Shown: positions 1 to 6,337, counted from the stretch's first letter. The stretch is 7,869 bases of DNA from Alphaproteobacteria bacterium (GCA_023259875.1 JALRFL010000088.1:1-7869), one strand, 5' to 3'. Translations and numbers: made by a program. Notes: generated by a model from the sequence alone, not told the origin.

Positions 1-11
1 AACTCCACTTC

Positions 12-131
12 CTACCTCACAATCAAAGTTGCGCCATCGATCTCTTCGATGGTTACCTTGGCGCCCTTGGTTCGAACGCCCTCTCTAACCCTTGCGCTCC
101 AGTCTTCTCCCCAGACCTTCATGCCGGCGAT
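12..131 (-). pseudogene. NfeD-like protein, C-terminal fragment
   Basis: Read on the minus strand, the frame ending in TAG at 12-14 encodes about 39 residues: GMKVWGEDWSARVREG, then VRTKGAKVTIEEIDG and ATLIVR. This matches the last beta-barrel (OB-fold) part of NfeD proteins, where a 'G.V...GE.W.A' segment is followed by 'G..V.V..VDG..L.V' and the stop. NfeD proteins are membrane partners of SPFH/stomatin-like proteins. The frame is closed upstream by TAA at 132-134, so the membrane segments and the rest of the domain are missing. The upstream neighbour is a PyrD piece on the other strand. The ATG at 120-122 has no visible ribosome binding site, so a stand-alone mini-gene is unlikely. It is either a decayed remnant or one side of a rearrangement or assembly join. 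Family call is moderately sure. Confidence 0.55.
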
Positions 132-218
132 TTAGAGGACATTGTTACCGCCTGTATCGATGCCGGAGTTGCCGGTATCATCGCCACCAATACCACGGTC
201 AGTCGGCCGCCAAACCTT
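111..218 (+). pseudogene. pyrD: Dihydroorotate dehydrogenase (PyrD) internal fragment
   Basis: Plus-strand codons from 129 read DLEDIVTACIDAGVAGI then IATNTTVSRPPNL. This is the PyrD segment in which 'PDL....L.DIV..A...G.DGIIATNTT.SR' surrounds the conserved NTT. Just upstream, 111-119 reads PDL, as in the family motif 'KIAPDL', but those bases also encode the NfeD fragment on the other strand. The join therefore lies somewhere in 111-131. Homology stops near 218 and the frame ends at TAG 231-233. Neither the FMN-binding N-terminal part nor the C-terminal part is present, so only about 30 of ~350 residues survive and this cannot be functional. PyrD normally oxidises dihydroorotate in pyrimidine synthesis. 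The piece touches the murQ stop (217-219). It may be a recombination scar or an assembly chimera. Confidence 0.6.
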
Positions 219-993
219 ATGGCTTGGGTTTAGGGGTGTGCTCTGCCAGCATGGCATCAATCCGCAACTTGCGTTCACGCAATTTTGCATTGCTTGGGGT
301 CATGGCCACCATCAACCCATTGCTGATCCGGCCTAACCGAGACATGATAAAGGTTGAGATAAGATTAAGGGTGATTTTCTGTGCTGTGCCAGCCTTAAGC
401 CGTGTTGACCCTGCCAAGGCCTCACCGCCGGTTTCGATTAAAATGGGATACTCAGCCGCCGCCAAAAGCGGCGTATCCCGATTATTGGCGATGCCAACGG
501 TCAACGCGCCCCTTTCGCGCGCCATAGTAAGAGCGGCAATCGTGTAACGGGTGCGGCCACTTGCCGCCAGACCAATAACAATATCAGCTGAGGTAATATT
601 CAGATCATCAGCATCGGTCTTGGCGTTTTCGGCGCTGTCTTCTGCGCCTTCGACGGCACGCATCAATGCCTCGCGTCCACCAGCGATCAAATAGCCTAGC
701 CGTTCATAAGGCCAACCAAAGGTCGGCGGCAGTTCCACCCCATCCTGCACCCCGATGCGCGCCGAGGTGCCAGCCCCGGCATAAATCAAGCGACCTGATG
801 CGCTTGCCTTGAGTCGCCTTGCCGCCGCCTCTGCGGCTACGGCAATCGCATCCATGGCGGTATCCACCGCGTCTGACGCCTCACGCTGGCTTTTTAGCAT
901 GACGCCTAATGCCTCATGTGTATCTAGCTGATCAAGCCAAGCGGAAGCTTCTGGCACATCTTCGGTGGAAGGAGTAGAAGGGTGTGTTGTCAT
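217..993 (-). CDS. murQ: N-acetylmuramic acid 6-phosphate etherase MurQ, short C-terminus
   Basis: MurQ cleaves the D-lactyl ether of MurNAc-6-P to give GlcNAc-6-P and D-lactate in the cytosol, the last dedicated step of MurNAc salvage. The SIS-domain signatures are clear: AGAGTSARIG (72-81), DGVELPPTF (84-92), AVEGAED (113-119), GLAASGRT (141-148) and GSTRLKAGTAQK (195-206). E87 and E118 match the catalytic acids E83 and E114 of E. coli MurQ. The family motif GTSGR is GTSAR here. The protein has 258 residues against about 300 usually. It ends soon after SNAKLRERKLRI with a KPKP tail and lacks the ~45-residue helical, UBA-like C-terminal part. The end touches the PyrD fragment, so the loss may be due to rearrangement. 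ATG 993 is preferred to the in-frame ATG at 1041 because MurQ homology starts later and a promoter-like pair lies between them. It is divergent from anmK. Confidence 0.93.
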   Translation of the reverse strand: MTTHPSTPSTEDVPEASAWLDQLDTHEALGVMLKSQREASDAVDTAMDAIAVAAEAAARRLKASASGRLIYAGAGTSARIGVQDGVELPPTFGWPYERLGYLIAGGREALMRAVEGAEDSAENAKTDADDLNITSADIVIGLAASGRTRYTIAALTMARERGALTVGIANNRDTPLLAAAEYPILIETGGEALAGSTRLKAGTAQKITLNLISTFIMSRLGRISNGLMVAMTPSNAKLRERKLRIDAMLAEHTPKPKP

Positions 994-999
994 TGTGAT

Positions 1000-1028
1000 A
1001 TCATGGCACGAGCCACGAGTCTTCTCAA
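1000..1028 (-). promoter_or_regulatory. Putative sigma-70 promoter of murQ, possibly leaderless
   Basis: On the minus strand TTGAGA (1023-1028) is followed after 17 bp by CATGAT (1000-1005); these match 5/6 and 4/6 of the consensus. The -10 box ends 6 bp before ATG 993, so transcription would begin at or next to the start codon. No Shine-Dalgarno sequence is visible there. Both facts fit a leaderless transcript. An 8-bp palindrome TGATATCA (996-1003) overlaps the -10 region. The match is suggestive only. Confidence 0.35.
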
Positions 1029-1076
1029 GCAGGATCACCATTCGCCATGACCCATCCCTACACTGATGAGCCGCCT

Positions 1077-2183
1077 ATGATCGCTATCATTGGGCTAATG
1101 TCTGGAACAAGTGTTGATGCTGTTGACGCCGCCTTGATCATAACCAATGGCATTCGGTTTTCGCGGCTTGGGCAAAACCTCAATTTACCGTGGCCAGAGG
1201 CGATGCGAAAAGAGATTTTTGCCATCATGGATAATCCCGAAAAACTAAACCAGCCTGACATTAAGGCCACGGCAGAGCGCCATATCGCCAGCCATCATGC
1301 CAAAGCGGTTATGGCCTTGATGGAACAATATGATAGGCCTGTTGATCTGATCGGGTTTCATGGTCAAACCGTGCTTCATCGTCCGGACCAAGGCTTGTCC
1401 GTGCAATTAGGGTCAGCCACACATCTAGCGGAATTGACCGGCTTGCCGGTGGCAGCCCAGTTTCGTCAAAACGATCTGGCCCATGGTGGAGAAGGCGCCC
1501 CCATCGCCCCGATTTTTCATGCTGCTCTTATGGAAAACGCAGACATAACGCCGCCTGTGGCAGTGGCAAATATTGGCGGCATCACCAATCTGACAGGGAT
1601 TGGAAAACATGACCTTATTGGGATGGATACCGGCCCCGGCAATGCCATGATGGATCGCCAGATGCAGCAACGCGCTGGTATTAGCCATGATCACGATGGG
1701 CAACTCGCCGCCAGTGGGCAAATCAATTTGAGATATCTTGAGCAGGTTCTGACCCATGAATGGTATCAACGGCAGGCGCCGAAATCCCTTGATCGGGTGC
1801 TGACCGAGCGGATGCTAGCATCAGATCACCTTGCCAAAATGCCACTTGCTGATGCTATGGCTAGCCTTGCTGAGGTGACGGCCATCACCCTTGCCCAAGC
1901 GTGCAAGACCTTAAAAGAGAGGCCTGAGCGATTGCTTTTATCAGGGGGCGGCGCCAGAAATCCGTATCTGGTTCACCGCATCCGTCATCATTCCCCTTGT
2001 CCGGTGTTTCTGTGTGATGATCTTCCTGCTGGAAGCCTGATAAATGGCGATTTTATAGAAGCCGAACTGATGGGTTTTCTGGCGGCACGGTGCCTTTATG
2101 ATATGCCAATCACCTTTCCCGGTACCACCGGAGTTGACCGCCCCCGATCTGGCGGCGTGATATGCCATCCCCCAACATCATGA
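1077..2183 (+). CDS. anmK: Anhydro-N-acetylmuramic acid kinase AnmK
   Basis: AnmK hydrolyses the 1,6-anhydro bond of anhydro-MurNAc and phosphorylates the sugar with ATP, giving MurNAc-6-P for MurQ. It is a cytosolic enzyme of the ASKHA kinase fold. All landmarks are present: GLMSGTSVDAVDAAL near the start, GFHGQTVLH, FRQNDLAHGGEGAPIAP, NIGGITNL, DTGPGNAMMD, SGGGARNP and EAELMGFLAAR, then a PGTTGV tail. D184 (bases 1626-1628) corresponds to catalytic D182 of E. coli AnmK. Starting at ATG 1077 gives 368 residues, almost the E. coli length (369), with the phosphate-binding motif near residue 8 as usual. The upstream ATG at 1047 would add ten residues without homology and remains possible. The gene is divergent from murQ, so substrate and product enzymes share one 83-bp control region. 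It is intact. Confidence 0.96.
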   Translation: MIAIIGLMSGTSVDAVDAALIITNGIRFSRLGQNLNLPWPEAMRKEIFAIMDNPEKLNQPDIKATAERHIASHHAKAVMALMEQYDRPVDLIGFHGQTVLHRPDQGLSVQLGSATHLAELTGLPVAAQFRQNDLAHGGEGAPIAPIFHAALMENADITPPVAVANIGGITNLTGIGKHDLIGMDTGPGNAMMDRQMQQRAGISHDHDGQLAASGQINLRYLEQVLTHEWYQRQAPKSLDRVLTERMLASDHLAKMPLADAMASLAEVTAITLAQACKTLKERPERLLLSGGGARNPYLVHRIRHHSPCPVFLCDDLPAGSLINGDFIEAELMGFLAARCLYDMPITFPGTTGVDRPRSGGVICHPPTS

Positions 2184-2201
2184 TCAAAGCCAAGCCCATA
2201 A

Positions 2202-2218
2202 GCCAGATCACATCTGGC
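2202..2218. repeat. 7-bp inverted repeat after anmK
   Basis: GCCAGAT (2202-2208), the spacer cac, and ATCTGGC (2212-2218) form a perfect 7-bp stem with a 3-nt loop, 18 bp after the anmK stop. There is no T-run after it, so it is not a standard intrinsic terminator. It could be an operator, an RNA processing stem or chance. It lies just upstream of the promoter-like boxes at 2233-2260. Confidence 0.4.
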
Positions 2219-2232
2219 ATAAATCCATGGCT

Positions 2233-2260
2233 TTGCAATTGATCGCGTTGGGGTTAGAAT
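2233..2260 (+). promoter_or_regulatory. Putative sigma-70 promoter of the GH84-M19 pair
   Basis: TTGCAA (2233-2238) and TAGAAT (2255-2260) are separated by 16 bp and match the consensus at 4/6 and 5/6. Transcription would start near 2267, directly before the Shine-Dalgarno stretch AAGGAAAGG (2268-2276). This would let GH84 and the dipeptidase be made independently of anmK. Inferred from sequence only. Confidence 0.35.
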
Positions 2261-2283
2261 CGCCGTTAAGGAAAGGGGCTTAG

Positions 2284-3456
2284 ATGCCAAAGACAGGGTC
2301 ATATTACGGTTACATTGAGGGATATTACGGCCGTTTGCTGTCTTTTGCTGACCGTAGGCGCATTTTAAAACAGCTTAATCATCTCGGCATGACCAGTTAT
2401 TTTTATGCCCCGAAAGATGATCCCTATCACCGGTTTCACTGGCGGCAACCCTATCCGGAAGCGTGGTGGCTGGAATGGCATGATTTTATTGCCGCCGCGC
2501 ATGATCTGGGAATTACGGTGATTGCTGGATTAGCCCCGGGGCTTGATCTTAATCTTGATGGTGATAATCCCGCAAACGCCGATGTGGCATTGCTGGCCGA
2601 AAAACTGGCGTTGCTGGCGGCGGATGATCATGTTAAGCCGTGCTTGTTGCTGGATGATATCCCCCCAACACAAGCCGATCAGCAAGGCCAGCATCATCAC
2701 GAAGGCCGCAATCATGCCAGACTTGCCCGTCTTTTGTCCGAACAGTTGCGCCGACCTGTCATGGTCACGCCAAGGGTTTACGCTGATGAATTAGAAGCCC
2801 TCACCCCCGGCTATCTTGCCGGGTTTGCCGAGGCTTGGGATCATCAAGCAGAGCTGTTCTATTGTGGGCATCATATCGTTGCCCATGACACTAATCTGGC
2901 TGAAACCGCAATGCTAAAGGCAGGATTACCTGCATCAAAAATGATCATATGGGATAACCTTTATGCCAATGATTATTGCCCTCGCCGCTTATTCTTGGGG
3001 CAATGGGGTGGTGAGGGACGCCAACGCCAGCATTTGTTGCATGACACATCTGGCATCATGCTAAACCCCACAGGCATGATTGAAACGGATCTGTTGTTGT
3101 TAGCGATCATGGCGGCAGGTGAAGATGAGGCTGGCCACAAAGCCGCTTTCGAATCCCATGGTGTCCCTGATGCTTTTGATCTGATCAAACATAGTTTTAG
3201 TCATCCGCCCTTCCCCTCTGGTCAAACCTTGCCTCTTAGCCTTGATCATTCCGCCCCTATGCTTGATGCGCTGGAAGAAATGTTATGGCGCTGGAAATCC
3301 CCGATGGCACAGGAATGGTATCCTTTTCTGATGGGTCTGCGCGGAGATTTGCTTATGCTGAGGGGAGAAGCCGATGACTTGCGGCAGGCAAAAATTCTTC
3401 CGCCCTATCTGCGCCAATATATGAAAGGACCCCCCCATCATGACAATGGTGTTTGA
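2284..3456 (+). CDS. Cytosolic GH84 beta-N-acetylglucosaminidase (OGA-like)
   Basis: Glycoside hydrolase family 84 removes terminal beta-GlcNAc by substrate-assisted catalysis using two adjacent aspartates. Visible landmarks: GYIEGYYGRLLSF (9-21), YFYAPKDDPYHRFHWR (39-54), the catalytic pair D124-D125 in LLLDDIPP, and IIWDNLYANDYCPRRLFLG (221-239). The last is nearly the human O-GlcNAcase segment; N225 and D230 correspond to substrate-contacting N280 and D285 there. Length is 390 residues: the catalytic barrel plus a helical C-terminal part. There is no signal peptide or membrane segment, so it acts in the cytosol. The closest studied bacterial relative by memory is the Oceanicola granulosus OGA. 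A good Shine-Dalgarno (AAGGAAAGG, 2268-2276) fixes ATG 2284. It lies between anmK and a dipeptidase and overlaps the latter by 17 bp. From this context its substrate is inferred to be GlcNAc-(anhydro)MurNAc rather than O-GlcNAc protein; that is not proven. Confidence 0.9.
   Translation: MPKTGSYYGYIEGYYGRLLSFADRRRILKQLNHLGMTSYFYAPKDDPYHRFHWRQPYPEAWWLEWHDFIAAAHDLGITVIAGLAPGLDLNLDGDNPANADVALLAEKLALLAADDHVKPCLLLDDIPPTQADQQGQHHHEGRNHARLARLLSEQLRRPVMVTPRVYADELEALTPGYLAGFAEAWDHQAELFYCGHHIVAHDTNLAETAMLKAGLPASKMIIWDNLYANDYCPRRLFLGQWGGEGRQRQHLLHDTSGIMLNPTGMIETDLLLLAIMAAGEDEAGHKAAFESHGVPDAFDLIKHSFSHPPFPSGQTLPLSLDHSAPMLDALEEMLWRWKSPMAQEWYPFLMGLRGDLLMLRGEADDLRQAKILPPYLRQYMKGPPHHDNGV
3430..3436 (+). repeat. 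C7 homopolymer in the GH84-M19 overlap
   Basis: Seven cytosines lie a few codons before the end of the GH84 gene and three bases before the M19 start codon. Loss of one C, or a +1 ribosomal shift here, would join the two reading frames into one fusion (…KGPPIMTMVFDG…), with no stop codon between them. Confidence 0.7.
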
Positions 3457-4456
3457 TGGTCATAATGATGTGCTGCTGCGGTTGATGCGCCAAGGCGATG
3501 AGGCCGGCGCGAGTTTTATCCGTGGTGATGGTGGCGGTCAGCTTGATTTGCCGAAAGCGCGGCAAGGGGGCTTCGCCGGCGGACTATTTGCCATGTTTAC
3601 CCCAGCCCCCGATCAGCCGGGAGGTATCCTGAACATGGATCCAGTGGATCATACCGAGGCGTTAAAAGCAACCGAAGCCATGTTTTCTATCGCTCATCAT
3701 CTCGCCACTGATTACCCGAAAGACATTCGCCTTTGCCGCAACGCTGGCGATATTCAGAGTGCCACTAAATCTGGGCAAATGGCCATGATGCTACATATTG
3801 AGGGGGTTGAGGCTATTCGACCAGATTTAAGCAATCTGGATGCGTTTTATGATCGTGGGCTTCGTTCGCTAGGCCCTGTGTGGTCGCGGCCAAACGCTTT
3901 TGCCCATGGCGTGCCTTTTGTCTTTCCCTCCTCACCTGATATTGGCCCGGGTCTAACCCCAGTAGGAAAAGAGTTGATCAAGGCTTGCCTGCAAAAACAT
4001 ATCATGATTGATCTGTCTCATATGAATGAGGCTGGTTTCTGGGATATTGAAAAGCTATCTTCAGCCCCATTAGTCGCCACCCATTCCAATGCGCATCAGA
4101 TTTGTGCGGCGTCACGCAATTTGACTGATTCTCAGCTTGATGCCATTGCTGCCTCAAAGGGTTTGGTAGGGGTTAATTTTGCGGTTGGCTTCCTCAGGCC
4201 TGATGGTCAGAAAAACCCTGATATGCCAGTTGAGGTTATCATTCAGCATCTGGATCATCTGATCTCTCGCCTTGGGGAAAATGGCGTTGCGCTTGGGTCT
4301 GATTTTGATGGCGCAGAAATGGCCACAGATTTACATTCTGCCAAAGATTTGCCTCACCTCATCTCAGCCATGGAAGCCGCAGGTTTTGGTAAGGCGTTGA
4401 TCCATCGGATCTGTTACCAAAACTGGATAGATATGATCGCTAAGGTTATTGGCTAG
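3440..4456 (+). CDS. Peptidase M19 (renal/membrane dipeptidase family)
   Basis: Zinc dipeptidase of family M19, which typically cleaves L-Xaa-D-Xaa and related dipeptides. Metal-site motifs are in place: DGHNDVL (H8, D10), HIEGVEAI (E121, bridging), DLSHMNEAGFWDI (H194), ATHSNA (H215), SRNLTD (R226) and GSDFDGA (D288). The H194-H215 spacing equals H198-H219 of human DPEP1. At 338 residues it has the usual length of bacterial members. No signal peptide or lipoprotein signal is seen, so it is likely cytosolic. Translation is probably coupled to GH84: the start lies inside the end of that gene, with GAAAGGA (3423-3429) as its ribosome binding site; ATG 3446 is an alternative. In this neighbourhood a role on murein-derived dipeptides such as L-Ala-D-Glu is a fair inference, though substrate cannot be read from sequence. 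It is convergent with the antiporter gene, 12 bp away, with no visible terminator. Confidence 0.93.
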   Translation: MTMVFDGHNDVLLRLMRQGDEAGASFIRGDGGGQLDLPKARQGGFAGGLFAMFTPAPDQPGGILNMDPVDHTEALKATEAMFSIAHHLATDYPKDIRLCRNAGDIQSATKSGQMAMMLHIEGVEAIRPDLSNLDAFYDRGLRSLGPVWSRPNAFAHGVPFVFPSSPDIGPGLTPVGKELIKACLQKHIMIDLSHMNEAGFWDIEKLSSAPLVATHSNAHQICAASRNLTDSQLDAIAASKGLVGVNFAVGFLRPDGQKNPDMPVEVIIQHLDHLISRLGENGVALGSDFDGAEMATDLHSAKDLPHLISAMEAAGFGKALIHRICYQNWIDMIAKVIG

Positions 4457-4468
4457 TGGTTTTAGACG

Positions 4469-5434
4469 CTAGGCGTAAAGCCAGCCAATATATCCTGCAT
4501 AACTGATCAACATCACTACCCCCTGAACACGGGTTAGCCGCGATATCAACAAGATCACCGCCGCCGTGATTATCACCACCAGCAAAGCCAGAGGGATATC
4601 AGTTTTCATCATCTGTTGATCAACCGGTAAGGGTGAGATCATAGCCGTAATGCCAACAATGCTTAGAATATTGAAAAGGGTGCTACCCATGATATTGCCA
4701 ATGATCACATCGGTATGGCGTTTCAATGCCGCGGCTATGGTCGCTGCTAATTCCGGCAAAGAGGTTCCCACCGCGACAAGGGATAGACCAATCACAGCCT
4801 CGCTAATGGCAAAGGATCGCGCCACATTGCTAGCCCCAAAGATCAAAAAATCTGCACCAAAGACGAGCATAGCAATACCAATAGCGCTAATGATCACACT
4901 GATCATGACCCCAGAAAAGGCATTGTATTCTTCCGCTTCAGATTGATAGGTGTTAGGGGCGGCATCTGCCTTTTGGTTTGCTACTTGACGCCGTGAAACG
5001 ACAATGGAGAAGCCAAGATACGCCAATAGCGAGATCAGCATAACACCCCCCTCAAGCGCAGTAACGGTGCCGCCCATCGCGACCACTAATAGCCCTAGAC
5101 TGGCAAAGACAACCGCAACCGCATCCCGTTTTATCGCGCGGTCGGTGCAGATAATCGGCGCCAGCAGCATGCCAAAACCCAGTATCAATAGGAAATTGGC
5201 AATATTGCTGCCAACAATATTGCCCACTGCGATATCAGGCTGTTGGTTGAGCGTTGCGCTTATTGAGACCAGCAATTCCGGCGCTGAGGTGCCAAAGCCC
5301 ACCACCACCATCCCCACCAAAAGGGGGGATAACCCTAGCTGAATCGCAAGGCTGACACTGCCGCGGACAAGAATATCGCCGCCAAAGGTCAAAAGCCCTA
5401 ACCCAATAATGATAAACCCAATATCCCAGATCAT
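4469..5434 (-). CDS. Na+/Ca2+ exchanger-family antiporter (CaxA/YrbG type)
   Basis: Inner-membrane cation/Ca2+ exchanger of 321 residues with the family's internal duplication. Repeat one has GFGTSAPEL (46-54) and GNIVGSNIAN (71-80). Repeat two has AVGTSLPEL (221-229) and GNIMGSTLFN (246-255). E53 and E228 are the expected ion-binding glutamates, as in archaeal NCX_Mj. About ten hydrophobic segments are visible, with a polar cytosolic loop near 148-175 between the halves. Such proteins export Ca2+ in exchange for Na+ or H+; the exact ions cannot be told here. ATG 5434 starts directly before the first membrane helix. A weak GGG lies 7 nt upstream and AAGGG further up. It lies 60 bp downstream of the hydratase gene on the same strand, so co-transcription is possible, though the functions look unrelated. 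A 14-bp palindrome precedes it. Confidence 0.93.
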   Translation of the reverse strand: MIWDIGFIIIGLGLLTFGGDILVRGSVSLAIQLGLSPLLVGMVVVGFGTSAPELLVSISATLNQQPDIAVGNIVGSNIANFLLILGFGMLLAPIICTDRAIKRDAVAVVFASLGLLVVAMGGTVTALEGGVMLISLLAYLGFSIVVSRRQVANQKADAAPNTYQSEAEEYNAFSGVMISVIISAIGIAMLVFGADFLIFGASNVARSFAISEAVIGLSLVAVGTSLPELAATIAAALKRHTDVIIGNIMGSTLFNILSIVGITAMISPLPVDQQMMKTDIPLALLVVIITAAVILLISRLTRVQGVVMLISYAGYIGWLYA

Positions 5435-5490
5435 ATCAGCCCAACATCACCCTTATATCCGAAAACATACCGCCTATGACCTTGGCTTTT

Positions 5491-5504
5491 GTTATCATGA
5501 TAAC
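5491..5504. promoter_or_regulatory. Perfect 14-bp palindrome, candidate operator
   Basis: GTTATCATGATAAC is a perfect dyad that includes the stop codon of the hydratase gene (5495-5497), about 57 bp upstream of the antiporter start. Its size and position fit a dimeric repressor site. As RNA it could form only a short AT-rich stem without a T-run, so a terminator is unlikely. I do not recognise the cognate regulator. Confidence 0.35.
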
Positions 5505-6337
5505 ACCGTGGCCTGCATCGTTTTTATTCCATCCGCGTTAACCACCATGGCATCATATTTGCCTTCTTCGCCAGTTGAGGCCATGGCAACGGTTGCTGGC
5601 GCGCCTTCAATATAGGCGGCAAGTCCGCGATAATGCATTTCTGTGGGCAAATGCCCCAGATGATCGGTGGCTAGCGCCAGCATCCATGTGGCCTGCATCG
5701 GCCCATGGACAACCAACCCGGGATGCCCCTCAACATTGACGCTATGATCACGATCATAATGAATCCGGTGACCATTAAAGGTCAGCGCCGAATACCGAAA
5801 CATCTGCACCGAGTCGGGATTAACCTGCCATGTGATGGCGTCAGTGGGGATGCTAGTGATTTCGCTGGCGGCAGCAACCGGTGTAACTTCCTCGCGGTAG
5901 ACAATATTCTGCTCTTCTTCAAGGATAAGCGTGTCACCATGCCGATAAAGATGGTCAACAGTCACAAAGCACAAATTGCCACTTCGGCCAGTTTTGAACA
6001 CGATATCCCGAATAGTGGAACGCTTGGTGATCATCTGATCGGGTAGAAACTCACCATGAAAGCGCAACCTGCCCCCAGCCCACATTCTGCGCGGATAGGG
6101 AATCTCTGGCATAGTGATGCCAAGGCGAGGATGACCATCTTCCCCCAGATGATCCGCCGTTAGCGCATCAGGCGACAGACACCAAAACAGCCCCGGTGGA
6201 ACAGGCGTAGCCGAGGTGCTGTGCGGGCCAAACGTGGCACGGAACTGTTCTATCAGGCGTGGGGAAATATGATCGTGTCGTTCAGTGTGTTTGCCAATCC
6301 AGTGGCGATGCGGCGCTAACAGATCTTCGTTGGGCAT
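5495..6337 (-). CDS. HTD2/FAS1-like hot-dog acyl-CoA hydratase (mesaconyl-C4-CoA hydratase-like)
   Basis: A 280-residue double hot-dog protein. The N-terminal half carries MWAGGRLRFHGEF (85-97) and TGRSGNLCFVTVDH (116-129). The C-terminal half carries FRYSALTFNGHRIHYDRD (180-197) and EGHPGLVVHGPMQATWML (203-220), the hallmark block of the HTD2/FAS1-like dehydratase group. Characterised relatives hydrate mesaconyl-C4-CoA or similar enoyl thioesters, and mitochondrial HTD2 serves fatty acid synthesis. The exact substrate is unknown here, because no CoA-transferase, lyase or other pathway gene is adjacent. H193 in RIHYD matches the conserved hydratase histidine. ATG 6337 is chosen because AGGA (6347-6350) lies 9 nt upstream. 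The longer frame to 6424 would extend into the duplicated tRNA-flank repeat and shows no homology. Upstream on the same strand lies a decayed tRNA-Ser copy. Confidence 0.85.
   Translation of the reverse strand: MPNEDLLAPHRHWIGKHTERHDHISPRLIEQFRATFGPHSTSATPVPPGLFWCLSPDALTADHLGEDGHPRLGITMPEIPYPRRMWAGGRLRFHGEFLPDQMITKRSTIRDIVFKTGRSGNLCFVTVDHLYRHGDTLILEEEQNIVYREEVTPVAAASEITSIPTDAITWQVNPDSVQMFRYSALTFNGHRIHYDRDHSVNVEGHPGLVVHGPMQATWMLALATDHLGHLPTEMHYRGLAAYIEGAPATVAMASTGEEGKYDAMVVNADGIKTMQATVLS
6251..6271. repeat. Repeat C, left copy (inside hydratase 5' coding region)
   Basis: This 21-nt stretch matches 7291-7311 at 18 of 21 positions, sharing TATCAGGCG and AAATATG. Here it encodes part of RLIEQF near the N-terminus of the hydratase. 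At the right copy it lies in non-coding DNA. It suggests that the right flank of the hydroxylase gene contains a scrap of this coding region. Confidence 0.4.

Noticed and set aside
92..547. Long plus-strand frame opposite murQ
   Set aside because: Its translation is cysteine/arginine-rich without any family motif and lies antisense to clear MurQ codons.
994..1041. Longer murQ reading from ATG 1041
   Set aside because: It adds 16 residues without MurQ similarity, would leave only 5 bp to the alternative anmK start, and lies upstream of the promoter-like boxes at 1000-1028.
1047..1076. Longer anmK reading from ATG 1047
   Set aside because: The ten extra residues have no family counterpart. 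The start at 1077 gives the expected length and catalytic-residue numbering. Not fully excluded.
4457..4500. Terminator between the convergent M19 and antiporter genes
   Set aside because: The 12-bp gap and nearby bases hold only CTAG repeats and no GC-rich stem with a T-run.
4650..5342. Plus-strand frames opposite the antiporter
   Set aside because: They are antisense shadows of a hydrophobic coding region and have low-complexity composition without motifs.
5508..5700. 13-bp direct repeat GTGGCCTGCATCG (5508-5520 and 5688-5700)
   Set aside because: Both copies encode MQAT within the same gene and lie in coding DNA, so the match is explained by shared codons.
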